Shown one piece after another: positions 1 to 5,823 of a stretch of 29,191 nucleotides of DNA. The notes under the pieces were generated by a model, which was not told where the DNA came from, made no database searches, and worked only from the letters and a program-made list of their open reading frames with translations. The position numbers and the translations under genes were made by a program. Source of the stretch: a virus; IMG/VR virus record IMGVR_UViG_3300045945_000347, positions 1-29,191 of that record, one strand, 5' to 3'. The first letter of the stretch is position 1; each line of letters opens with the position of its first letter.

Positions 1-653
1 CCCTGCAGCTCGCGCACGGTGCGGGCCTTGAGGTCCTCGTGGCCGTTCCGCCCGGCGTAGCGGCCGCCTTCGTCGGGGTTCCATAGCGTGCCCTCGTGCT
101 CGAACACGCCGCCCTTCTCGTCGTCCATCGCGCGCTTCTGGTCTTCGGGCTTGAGGCGCGCGAGCAGGATCGCGTGGCCGGCCTGGATGCGGTCCTCGAG
201 GAATGCCTGCTTCGCCTCCGGCGTGAGCTGCAGCAGCTTCACCCGGTCGTACACGTACTTGGCGGAGCGCCCGATCTTCGCCGCGATCTTCGCGACGTCG
301 TACTTCGCGCGGGCGATGAGCTGCTGGTAGCCCGCGGCCTCCTCGAGCGGGTGGAGGTCCTCGCGCTGCAGGTTCTCGATCAGCTGGAACTCGAGCGCGT
401 CCTCGTCGGAGAGCGACCGCACGACCGCCGGGATCTCCGTGAGCCCGGCATTCTTCGCCGCGGCGAGCCGGCGGTGCCCGCACACCAGCTCGAACAGGTT
501 GCCCGAGATCGGCCGCACGATCACGGGTTCGAGCACGCCCTTCTCCAGGATGCTCGCGGTCAGTTCCTTCATGCGCTCGGGGTTGAAGGCCTTCCGTGGA
601 TTCGACTTCGACACCTGGATGTCCGCTACGGCGACCGCCTGCAGCGTCTGCAT
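1..653 (-). CDS. ParB/RepB/Spo0J-like protein, C-terminus cut by window edge
   Basis: The frame runs from ATG at 653 to the left edge without a stop (217 codons visible). The first 115 or so residues are a ParB N-terminal domain: QVSKSNPRKAF, then EPVIVRP, then CGHRRLAAAKNAG (equivalent to the GERRxRA nucleotide-binding box), then ENLQREDLHPLEEA. A helix-turn-helix follows (AKYDVAKIAAKIGRSAKYVYDRVKLL). The start is preceded by AAGGAG at about 6 nt. ParB proteins bind DNA and in canonical systems work with ParA to segregate replicons. No parA or parS-like site is visible here, and phage ParB-like proteins are also used as regulators. It is the last visible gene of the leftward run behind attP. 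Family call firm, biological role open. Confidence 0.9.
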   Translation of the reverse strand, partial: MQTLQAVAVADIQVSKSNPRKAFNPERMKELTASILEKGVLEPVIVRPISGNLFELVCGHRRLAAAKNAGLTEIPAVVRSLSDEDALEFQLIENLQREDLHPLEEAAGYQQLIARAKYDVAKIAAKIGRSAKYVYDRVKLLQLTPEAKQAFLEDRIQAGHAILLARLKPEDQKRAMDDEKGGVFEHEGTLWNPDEGGRYAGRNGHEDLKARTVRELQ

Positions 654-690
654 CCTCAGCTCCTTTCGTCCCTGGCACCGGAGCGCGGCG

Positions 691-713
691 GACGGGGGCT
701 CCCGGTCCCCGTC
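691..713 (-). terminator. Possible hairpin between hydrolase and parB-like gene
   Basis: A 7-bp perfect stem (GACGGGG / CCCCGTC) with a 9-nt loop lies in the 115-bp gap between the hydrolase stop and the ParB start. There is no T tract, so it may be only an mRNA structure. Nothing else is visible in this gap except the parB-like ribosome binding site. Confidence 0.3.
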
Positions 714-768
714 ACCCGCTTCGCGTCCCCCATAGACCGCGGCACGAGCTGCCGCCGCCCCGGCGCCT

Positions 769-2043
769 TCACTTCGCCCTCAGCAGGAACAGCCCGTCCC
801 GCGGCGGCAGCGTGAATGCCGTGTCGCGGCGGCCGTCGTAGCCGGGCAGGGAGGCGCGGATGCGCCGGAAGGCCCCGCCCGGGGTGACCGTTGCGAATGC
901 GTTCGTGGGGTTGACCAGCACGAGGCCGCGCTTGAAGTCGCGGCGCCACACCCCGCTCGCGAGCCGGCGCGCGGGCCCGAGCGGCGCCCCCAGCCAGCCC
1001 TTCCAGTAGCCGTTGGTGCTCGCCTTGCCGTACTGGTTCACCGCGTACTCGGGGAACCACCAGAAGCGCCGGCGCGGCTCGGATTCGCACCGGCACCACG
1101 AGTGGGCACCGTTGCCGAGCGTGACCGAGGCGAGCCCGTAGCGGTGCCTGCGCAGCGTCTCGGCCGAGAGCGAGTCGTAGCCCGGGTTGCTCACGATCCA
1201 GTTGAGCGTGGGCCGCACGCAGGCCGTGTCGCGCACCAGGTAGCCGGGCTGGCGCCACTGGTTGTAGAGCATGTTCCCGGTCCACGGGTCGTCCTGGGGC
1301 CCGTGGTTCTGGAACGGGAAGTTCTCGATCATCCAGCCGTTGTGGAGGTCCAGCTCCCGCGCCTCGCCCCAGTTCGCCATGATCGGGAAGCCGGGAGGAC
1401 TCCCGGCCCGCAGTCGCGCCGTGAACGCGCGGTGGCTTGCCTCCCATGTGGCGTGGAACGCCACCTCGCTCGCGAAGCCGAGGCGCGCGACGTCGATCGT
1501 GTCTTCCTCGCTGAGCGTGACCGCGTAGAGCCGGGCCGGGCTCACGTCGAGGAAGAGACCGTCCCAGAGCCCGGGCCACACGACGTCCGTGAGGATCAGG
1601 TCCGCGAGGGCCTGCATCGTGGGCGCCTTCGCCACGTTCACGTTCATCCAGTGGCAGGGCCGGTTCCCCCGGCACCAGAGGATCCCGTCGGTGTCGCGCA
1701 CCCGGGCCCAGTAGCGCCACGGGAAGTCGGTCGTGGTGTCGCCCAGGGCGGGGCGCGGGTTCCGCCAGTAGATCGCGCCCATGACGTAGGCATAGAGCTT
1801 GATCCGCGGGTTGTAGTGCCGCAGCGTGCGGAGGATGTCGGGCCGGAGCTTGGGTGGCGGCGCGTCGAGGATCACGTGGTCGAAGCGGGCCTGCTCGCGG
1901 CAGGCCGCGGAGTCGATCGACCCGTCCGCGCGGAGCAGCGGCCAGCCGTTCCCCCGCATCGCCGAGTACATGCCGACCCGGGGGAAGTCCCCGTGTCCCG
2001 GCGCCAGGAGCGCCGCGGCGAGGACCAGCACGAGGGGCTTCAT
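769..2043 (-). CDS. Secreted glycoside hydrolase-like protein (GHL15 type)
   Basis: 424 residues. Residues 1-18 form a signal peptide (MKPLVLVLAAALLAPGHG), so the product is predicted to be exported. The rest resembles the putative glycoside hydrolases of the GHL15 group (TIM-barrel): an RFDHVILD strand, YNPRIKLYAYV, then WDGLFLDV with Asp166 and NGWMIENFPF with Glu240. These two acids fall where such barrels carry strand-end catalytic residues; that assignment is inference. The substrate is unknown. The start codon overlaps the upstream stop as ATGA (2040-2043), so translation is probably coupled to the 93-residue gene. A signal peptide is unusual for a virion enzyme, which suggests expression from the prophage and action on a host or neighbouring-cell surface glycan. 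Confidence 0.72.
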   Translation of the reverse strand: MKPLVLVLAAALLAPGHGDFPRVGMYSAMRGNGWPLLRADGSIDSAACREQARFDHVILDAPPPKLRPDILRTLRHYNPRIKLYAYVMGAIYWRNPRPALGDTTTDFPWRYWARVRDTDGILWCRGNRPCHWMNVNVAKAPTMQALADLILTDVVWPGLWDGLFLDVSPARLYAVTLSEEDTIDVARLGFASEVAFHATWEASHRAFTARLRAGSPPGFPIMANWGEARELDLHNGWMIENFPFQNHGPQDDPWTGNMLYNQWRQPGYLVRDTACVRPTLNWIVSNPGYDSLSAETLRRHRYGLASVTLGNGAHSWCRCESEPRRRFWWFPEYAVNQYGKASTNGYWKGWLGAPLGPARRLASGVWRRDFKRGLVLVNPTNAFATVTPGGAFRRIRASLPGYDGRRDTAFTLPPRDGLFLLRAK

Positions 2044-2321
2044 CGGCCGTCCCGCCCGTCCCGGTAGTAATCGCGATCCTCGACCGGATCGCCTGGGGAA
2101 GTAGCCGGATGGGGCACGACCGGAGTCCGTTTGGCCAAAGCTGCGCGGACTAGATCCCGCGTCTCGAGGATTCGCGGGACGTAGCAGTCAACGAGGTGGC
2201 CGCTGTCCCGCTCCCGCGGGGAGCACGGGCACGACTGGATGGCGTCGGTCAGCGCAGCGTCGGAAGCCCGCAGGGCGGACTCGGCGGCCGAGAGGAATGT
2301 CGGGAGGTCGGTGGCCTTCAC
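2040..2321 (-). CDS. Hypothetical 93-residue protein
   Basis: Not recognised. GTG at 2321 is chosen because it overlaps the TGA of the upstream gene as GTGA (2318-2321), with AGGTGG just before it; a longer frame from ATG 2375 would overlap the neighbour by 58 nt. The protein is helical in its middle (TDLPTFLSAAESALRASDAALTDA), contains a CPC motif and a further Cys, and has a charged tail (DPVEDRDYYRDGRDGR). The stop overlaps the hydrolase start as ATGA, placing it in the same transcription unit. Confidence 0.65.
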   Translation of the reverse strand: MKATDLPTFLSAAESALRASDAALTDAIQSCPCSPRERDSGHLVDCYVPRILETRDLVRAALAKRTPVVPHPATSPGDPVEDRDYYRDGRDGR

Positions 2322-2482
2322 GACGCCACCTGCGGTGAGGTGGCCTTCTCCGTTGCAGGGTGCAGACCTCGCCATCTACAGACGTGACCGCCCGGTTCCC
2401 AGTAATTGCGCTTCCGGGGCTGGATCGTCTTGCGTCCGCAGATCGGGCAGGCGCGGCTGCGGGCCTTGAATGCGCGCGACAT
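2318..2482 (-). CDS. Small zinc-ribbon-like basic protein (54 aa)
   Basis: Begins at ATG 2482 with a very basic N-terminus (MSRAFKARSRA). It has Cys12-x2-Cys15 (CPICGRK) and a later His33-x-Cys35, a plausible single zinc site. Codons end mostly in G or C, as in other coding frames here. It sits 41 nt after the Cys-rich 98-residue gene and overlaps the next start by GTGA. No clear Shine-Dalgarno sequence is visible. Nucleic-acid binding is plausible from charge and zinc ligands, but no family is recognised. Confidence 0.55.
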   Translation of the reverse strand: MSRAFKARSRACPICGRKTIQPRKRNYWEPGGHVCRWRGLHPATEKATSPQVAS

Positions 2483-2523
2483 GCCGCGGCTTACCGCCGG
2501 GGCGGCACCTGGGGAGGGCGCGC

Positions 2524-2820
2524 TCACAGCCCCACCTGGCGCGCCCGGAGGCGCTGGACCGCGGCGACGCACGGGGCGCAGTCGCACGGACAGTAGTCGT
2601 CGCCGTGCCGATTCTCGCCGTCGCACTCGCCGAAGCGGTGGGGGCAGGGGCGGCGCCCGGGCACGACCGCGGGCTGGGTGGTGGGCGGGCCCGTGCGGCG
2701 GGCTCCGCGCGCGGGCGGATCGGGGAAGAGCCGGGGCTCGGAGTGGGGCGCCGCAGCGCTGAGGCCGTGGGCCCGGTGGAACGCGAGCAGCGCTCTGCCG
2801 TGCGAGCGGTGAGGATGCAT
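2524..2820 (-). CDS. Cys-rich small protein (98 aa)
   Basis: First gene of the leftward run away from attP. ATG 2820 follows GGGAGG at 5 nt. The N-terminal half is proline- and arginine-rich and looks disordered. The C-terminal third has a cluster of seven Cys and His ligands (CPHRFGECDGENRHGDDYCP, followed by CDCAPC) and then a short basic helix. GC at the third codon position is high throughout, supporting coding. A metal-binding domain is likely; function unknown. The frame could be mistaken for an artefact of tRNA-like sequence, but it starts downstream of the att core. Confidence 0.55.
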   Translation of the reverse strand: MHPHRSHGRALLAFHRAHGLSAAAPHSEPRLFPDPPARGARRTGPPTTQPAVVPGRRPCPHRFGECDGENRHGDDYCPCDCAPCVAAVQRLRARQVGL

Positions 2821-2843
2821 CCGCGCCTCCCTGCGGGATGCAT

Positions 2844-2873
2844 CTGACCTTCGGGCTCCTGACCTTCGGGCTC
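2844..2873 (+). repeat. Perfect 15-bp tandem repeat abutting the att core
   Basis: CTGACCTTCGGGCTC occurs twice in direct succession (2844-2858 and 2859-2873). The second copy merges into the anticodon arm of the tRNA fragment, so half of that arm is duplicated at the phage edge of the core. This could be an integrase arm or core-type site, or a scar of past recombination. Confidence 0.85.
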
Positions 2874-2914
2874 ATAACCCGAAGGTCGCTGGTTCAAATC
2901 CAGCCCCCGCTACC
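2863..2914 (+). other. attP core: 3' part of initiator tRNA-Met (CAT)
   Basis: The stretch has a complete anticodon arm (TCGGG stem, CTCATAA loop with anticodon CAT, CCCGA stem), variable region AGGTC, T arm (GCTGG, TTCAAAT, CCAGC), the acceptor 3' strand CCCCGCT, discriminator A and encoded CCA. Three consecutive G-C pairs in the anticodon stem are typical of initiator tRNA. No D arm or acceptor 5' strand lies upstream, so this is not a functional tRNA gene. With the integrase immediately to the right and phage-like genes on both sides, it is best read as attP. Integration would restore the host tRNA 3' end. Confidence 0.82.
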
Positions 2915-2917
2915 ACT

Positions 2918-2947
2918 GGGCCTCGAGGACTTCGGTTCTCGAGGCCC
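2918..2947. terminator. 13-bp hairpin with UUCG tetraloop
   Basis: GGGCCTCGAGGAC - TTCG - GTTCTCGAGGCCC forms a 13-bp stem with one G-T pair, capped by a CUUCGG-type tetraloop, 3 nt after the tRNA CCA end. The stem is symmetrical, so it could work in either direction. It shares GCCC (2944-2947) with the following hairpin, so the two cannot form fully at once. Confidence 0.7.
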
Positions 2948-2968
2948 GATCCTTTTCAGGATCGGGCT
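2943..2968. terminator. 10-bp hairpin, likely terminator of the integrase transcript
   Basis: GCCCGATCCT - TTTC - AGGATCGGGC is a perfect 10-bp stem with a 4-nt loop, 18 nt beyond the integrase stop in its reading direction. It overlaps the adjacent UUCG hairpin by 4 nt. There is no clear T run. Confidence 0.6.
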
Positions 2969-2985
2969 GCGGGTCGAGCGAGGGG

Positions 2986-3813
2986 TCAGTGCACCCTTCG
3001 TTTGAAGACCTGCTCGGCTTCGCGGCGAACTTCGTCGTCGCTGAGCCTCGCGTAATGCTGCGTCGTGGTGACCGACGCGTGACCGAGCACCTGCTGCAGC
3101 GACGGCAAGCTACCGCCGGCCGCGATCCAGTTGCAAGCAAAATTGTGGCGGAGCTGGTGGACGTGGAACCCGGGCACCCCGGAGCGCCGTCGTACCAGCT
3201 TGTTGAAGCTCCCGGCCGACCCCTCCCGGTAGGGCACGAGCGACCCTCGGCGCTGCCGGATCTCGCCGAGGATTTCAGGGGATAGCGGCACCCGCCGCAC
3301 CCGGCGCGACTTCGTATGGGCCACCTCCAGGACCGTGCCCCGCACGTGCTCGGCGCAGGCCCGGCACAGCTCGCCCCAGCGCAGCCCGGTGGCCAGGCCG
3401 AGGCGGATGATGAAGGCCTGCGGCTCGCCGATCTCTAGGACCGCCTCGACCTCCTCGTCGCTCAGCCGGTCAGGGAAGGTCTCTTCGATCCGCGGCATGA
3501 GGCGGGCCGGGAAGGGCGAGCGCGCTAGCACCCCCGCGGCCACCGCCCAGTGCATGAGGCAGCGCACATCGGAGAGCACGTGGCGCACGGTGCGCGGGGC
3601 GAGCGAGCGGGATTCGAGCCACAGCCGGTAGCTGCGCAGGTCATCGGGCCGGATCGTGCCCACCATGCGGGCCCCGAAGAAGGGCTCGAGGTAGTCGCGC
3701 ACGCGCTGGGTGGCGATCATGACGTTTCGCGGGGTGCGCATGGTGGCCACGTACAGATCCAGCCAGCGCGCTGCCAGTGCCCTCAGGGTTACGATTGCGA
3801 TGGGATCGACCAA
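2986..3813 (-). CDS. int: Tyrosine-type site-specific integrase
   Basis: 275 residues. Residues 1-95 are a SAM-like core-binding domain (RWLDLYVATMRTPRNV, YLEPFFGARMVGTIRPDDLRSYRLWL). The catalytic domain carries the full set: Arg145 (GLRWGEL), Lys168 (HTKSRR), His219 and Arg222 (HQLRH), His245 (LGHASV) and the nucleophile Tyr254 (HYARL). No arm-binding N-terminal domain of lambda Int type is obvious, and the protein is shorter than lambda Int (356). The start is the only weak point: TTG 3813 is the most upstream possible start before an in-frame stop and lacks a Shine-Dalgarno sequence. The gene sits between attP and the repressor, as in many temperate phages. Confidence 0.95.
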   Translation of the reverse strand: MVDPIAIVTLRALAARWLDLYVATMRTPRNVMIATQRVRDYLEPFFGARMVGTIRPDDLRSYRLWLESRSLAPRTVRHVLSDVRCLMHWAVAAGVLARSPFPARLMPRIEETFPDRLSDEEVEAVLEIGEPQAFIIRLGLATGLRWGELCRACAEHVRGTVLEVAHTKSRRVRRVPLSPEILGEIRQRRGSLVPYREGSAGSFNKLVRRRSGVPGFHVHQLRHNFACNWIAAGGSLPSLQQVLGHASVTTTQHYARLSDDEVRREAEQVFKRRVH

Positions 3814-3876
3814 GCGGGGGCTGGGTCGGCATCCGTACCGCCTCGGCGGCGCTCATCACTCTGAAGCGCTGGGCCC

Positions 3877-3905
3877 AGTATCGGCGGGGGGCTCTGCAGA
3901 GTCAA
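3877..3905 (-). promoter_or_regulatory. Candidate integrase promoter
   Basis: On the minus strand, TTGACT (3900-3905) and GATACT (3877-3882) are separated by 17 bp, giving a start near 3870, about 57 nt before the integrase. The -35 lies within the hairpin described at 3901-3924. Confidence 0.45.
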
Positions 3906-3924
3906 CCGTTTTTTTACGGCTGAC
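3901..3924. terminator. Hairpin with T-rich loop between repressor and integrase
   Basis: GTCAACCGT and ACGGCTGAC pair (one A-C mismatch) around a loop of six T. It lies 18 nt beyond the repressor stop, separating that transcript from the integrase, and overlaps the -35 of the candidate integrase promoter. Confidence 0.5.
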
Positions 3925-3942
3925 GCCGGGGCGCTTCTGGTG

Positions 3943-4215
3943 CTATGCTCGGGCCTTGAAGGGACCCTGCTTCTCCTGACGCATCTTCTGCGTCCTCCGC
4001 AGGGCGGCCCGCACTCTGGCCACCGGCTGGCCAATCGCCTGGGAGTACAGCTCGATGAACCGCTCGGGGGGCTCCAGGTACTTCCCGCGCTCGAAGTCGC
4101 TGATGGTGGCCACGCTGCGCGCGAACCCGCGCTTCGCCATGAACGCCGCCACCTTCGCCGCCGTGAGGGAGCCGGGGGCGGCCTTCCGCATCACGGTCAG
4201 GGGCGTGTTCAGCAC
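3943..4215 (-). CDS. XRE-family HTH repressor-like protein
   Basis: 90 residues from GTG 4215. The helix-turn-helix spans about residues 18-60 (TAAKVAAFMAKRGFARSVATISDFERGKYLEPPERFIELYSQA), with the typical xxIxxFERGxxxPP pattern after the recognition helix. A basic tail follows; there is no C-terminal cleavage or oligomerisation domain, so it is a minimal Cro/CI-like protein. ATG 4191 is an alternative start. Neither start has a Shine-Dalgarno sequence, but a -10 box lies exactly 7 bp upstream of the GTG, suggesting a leaderless message as known for lambda cI from PRM. Its place beside the integrase suggests the immunity repressor or an integration regulator. Confidence 0.82.
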   Translation of the reverse strand: MLNTPLTVMRKAAPGSLTAAKVAAFMAKRGFARSVATISDFERGKYLEPPERFIELYSQAIGQPVARVRAALRRTQKMRQEKQGPFKARA

Positions 4216-4221
4216 ACGCGC

Positions 4222-4255
4222 TATTTAGCACCGGTTCGGCGCGGCGGTCAACCGG
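4222..4255 (-). promoter_or_regulatory. Repressor promoter with embedded dyad operator
   Basis: On the minus strand, TTGACC (4246-4251) and TAAATA (4222-4227) are 18 bp apart, predicting transcription from about 4215, the first base of the repressor GTG. A perfect inverted repeat CCGGTT (4231-4236) / AACCGG (4250-4255) with a 13-bp spacer covers the -35 and spacer, a natural site for autoregulation. Confidence 0.6.
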
Positions 4256-4278
4256 AAAAAGACGGGAGTGTCTCAGCC

Positions 4279-4863
4279 ATGGTGGACTTCGACAAGACGG
4301 GACCCGATCAAGAGGTTGTAGTTCGCGACGTCAAGATGCCCTTTCTTTCGATGGTCGTGTTCATGATTAAGTGGGCGCTGGCGGCGATCCCTGCCATGCT
4401 CGTGCTTGTCTTCATCGCCGTGGTGGCCACCTTCTTCTTTTGGAGCTTCGTTGTGGCGATGTTCGGTGCCGGTTCAGGACTTGCTGAGAAGTCGCCCTCC
4501 CCTGCCACTTCTGAACGCCCGAGGGTGCGTGTCGCACCCACCCGTAGCACGCTTTCTACGCTCCCTCCCATGGCCGCACCCACCGAGTACTTAGAACGAA
4601 ATATCACCTACAAGGCAGTATTCGCCGGAGAGAACTCGAGGGCAACGGTGAGCAATGGCGGTGGGAGCGATCTGGCTGGAATGAACGTGACGGCCCGGTT
4701 CTTCGATGCGCAGGGACGTCGGATCGAGGCGAAGAAATACGTGCTCGGTTCGCTTCCCGCGTATTCCAGTCGCGCCTACCCGCTCACCGGTGTGCCCGCG
4801 GAGACACAATCGATCCGCCTCGACTTCACCGGGGGCACGTTATCGCAACAGAAGATACCCTAG
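4279..4863 (+). CDS. Membrane-anchored protein with FxLYD-like outer domain (lysogenic moron?)
   Basis: 194 residues, the only plus-strand gene in the left half. Residues 1-20 are polar, and 21-62 are one or two membrane segments (MPFLSMVVFMIKWALAAIPAMLVL and beyond). A Pro/Ser/Thr-rich linker follows, then a beta-rich domain of about 85 residues (ITYKAVFAGENSRATVSNGG, ARFFDAQGRRIEAKKYV, YSSRAYPLTG) resembling FxLYD-type domains. ATG 4279 is preceded by GGGAG at about 10 nt. AT content and codon use differ from the surrounding genes (many A/T third positions), suggesting recent acquisition. It diverges from the repressor, so it may be expressed in lysogens, for example in superinfection exclusion. 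The domain match is by pattern only. Confidence 0.7.
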   Translation: MVDFDKTGPDQEVVVRDVKMPFLSMVVFMIKWALAAIPAMLVLVFIAVVATFFFWSFVVAMFGAGSGLAEKSPSPATSERPRVRVAPTRSTLSTLPPMAAPTEYLERNITYKAVFAGENSRATVSNGGGSDLAGMNVTARFFDAQGRRIEAKKYVLGSLPAYSSRAYPLTGVPAETQSIRLDFTGGTLSQQKIP

Positions 4864-5126
4864 GGCCCTGGTTCGGGATGCCATGGCTTCCGAATAGTCA
4901 CGGCGTGCCTGTAGATGTCACCAAGAACGATGGCTCCCGAGCTCATCCGAACCATCGCGATCGCGCGGCCGGCACGCGGCGCGCGCTGACCGCTGACCCA
5001 CTGGTACACGGCGCCTGGCGTGATCGGTTCCCCGGCGCGCGACAGCTCCATCGTGATCCGCTGGACGCCCACCCGCCGCACCCAGCGCCCGAAGCGGGTC
5101 CGCCAGCGCCGCGGCTCAGCTCTCAC
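4860..5126 (-). CDS. Small HTH (Cro/YdaS-like) DNA-binding protein
   Basis: 88 residues. GTG 5126 overlaps the upstream membrane gene by 11 nt. The core (VGVQRITMELSRAGEPITPGAVYQWVSGQRAPRAGRAIAMVRMS, about residues 19-62) has the helix, loop and recognition helix of Cro/YdaS-type proteins, with VYQWVSGQRAP matching the xxxWxxGxxxP signature. It is the last gene of the lysis-region transcript and ends tail-to-tail with the plus-strand membrane gene. A regulator here could connect late transcription with immunity. Family assignment is good; target unknown. Confidence 0.75.
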   Translation of the reverse strand: MRAEPRRWRTRFGRWVRRVGVQRITMELSRAGEPITPGAVYQWVSGQRAPRAGRAIAMVRMSSGAIVLGDIYRHAVTIRKPWHPEPGP

Positions 5127-5436
5127 GCTTGCCCCCGTAGCGGCCCTCGTACAAGGCCTGCCGGAAGGAGAACGCCAGGCGGCAGGTGAAGTAGGCGGCC
5201 GCAGCCTGGGTGAGCATGATGGACACCAGCACCACGTCGGGGCTGCCGTAGCTCGGCCACGTCTGCCACGCGCGCACCAGCCAGGCGGCGCAGCGGATCG
5301 CCTCGAGGCTGGACACCCAGCAGAAGAAGCGCCATGTCGGACCATTTGGGGTGCGCCAGCTCCACAGCGCGAGCCCGCTGTACGCCAGCATCGCGCCCAC
5401 GATCACCACGATCGCAGCGGCCTGTGCGAGATTCAT
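5116..5436 (-). CDS. Three-helix membrane protein of the lysis region
   Basis: 106 residues with three hydrophobic segments: about 5-26 (AAAIVVIVGAMLAYSGLALW), 38-56 (FFCWVSSLEAIRCAAWLV) and 68-88 (VVLVSIMLTQAAAAYFTC), then a basic tail (EGRYGGKRES). The start overlaps the preceding stop as ATGA. Size, topology and position two genes after an endolysin make it a holin or holin-like candidate, but no holin family is recognised. Confidence 0.65.
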   Translation of the reverse strand: MNLAQAAAIVVIVGAMLAYSGLALWSWRTPNGPTWRFFCWVSSLEAIRCAAWLVRAWQTWPSYGSPDVVLVSIMLTQAAAAYFTCRLAFSFRQALYEGRYGGKRES

Positions 5437-5627
5437 CTACGTCTCCGACGCTTGCGCCCGGCACCCATCCGGCGCGCCATCTTGTAGGCCCCCGCACCGT
5501 TGGCCGTGCGCCTCACCACGTGATGGATGTGCAGGTTCAGGGCCCGGATCGTGGACCAGACGAACGCTGTGAAGAGCCCGAGCATGACCAGCACGTCCCG
5601 GTGCTGCCCGATCCATTCAGCGAGCAC
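5433..5627 (-). CDS. Small single-TM protein with polybasic tail
   Basis: 64 residues from GTG 5627, which overlaps the upstream gene by 11 nt. A polar start (LAEWIGQHRD) is followed by one membrane helix (VLVMLGLFTAFVWSTIRAL, about 12-30) and a strongly basic tail ending RKRRRRR. Small one-helix proteins with basic C-termini are common among holins and antiholins; function here is inferred from position only. An upstream ATG (5735) would overlap its neighbour almost completely and is not supported. Confidence 0.6.
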   Translation of the reverse strand: MLAEWIGQHRDVLVMLGLFTAFVWSTIRALNLHIHHVVRRTANGAGAYKMARRMGAGRKRRRRR

Positions 5628-5823
5628 GGGCGCCGCGCCGGTGGTGGGTTTCGACGTGCACGGACAGCGAGTCGTGGACCGCGGCGCCGACAAACTGCCC
5701 GGCCTGGTTGCGGGCGAACTTGCCGACCGCGGCAACGCAGGCCACTAGAGTGCAGATGGCGATCGCGATGTTGAGCATGGCCTGGATCCTGCTGAGACGG
5801 TCACGCTTTCGCGAGCTCGTCAC
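5617..5823 (-). CDS. Small single-TM protein, holin or antiholin candidate
   Basis: 68 residues. A basic N-terminus (MTSSRKRDRLSRIQ) is followed by one membrane helix (AMLNIAIAICTLVACVAAVG, about 15-34) and a polar C-terminal half (FARNQAGQFVGAAVHDSL). The GTG start overlaps the endolysin TGA as GTGA (5820-5823), so it is translationally coupled to the lysin. It could be a holin or an inner-membrane spanin-like component; the polar part is short for an i-spanin. Confidence 0.6.
   Translation of the reverse strand: MTSSRKRDRLSRIQAMLNIAIAICTLVACVAAVGKFARNQAGQFVGAAVHDSLSVHVETHHRRGARAR

Noticed and set aside
656-1720. 354-codon minus-strand frame overlapping the hydrolase
   Set aside because: Shadow in another frame of the same strand; Arg/Pro/Ala-rich and without signal peptide or motifs.
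2844-2914. Complete tRNA-Met gene
   Set aside because: The anticodon arm, T arm and acceptor 3' strand are present, but no D arm or matching acceptor 5' strand lies upstream; treated as an att core.
3641-3859. 72-codon frame overlapping the integrase start, possible excisionase or N-terminal part by frameshift
   Set aside because: After its first 15 residues it reads as Arg/His-rich shadow of the integrase; no excisionase features and no slippery site.
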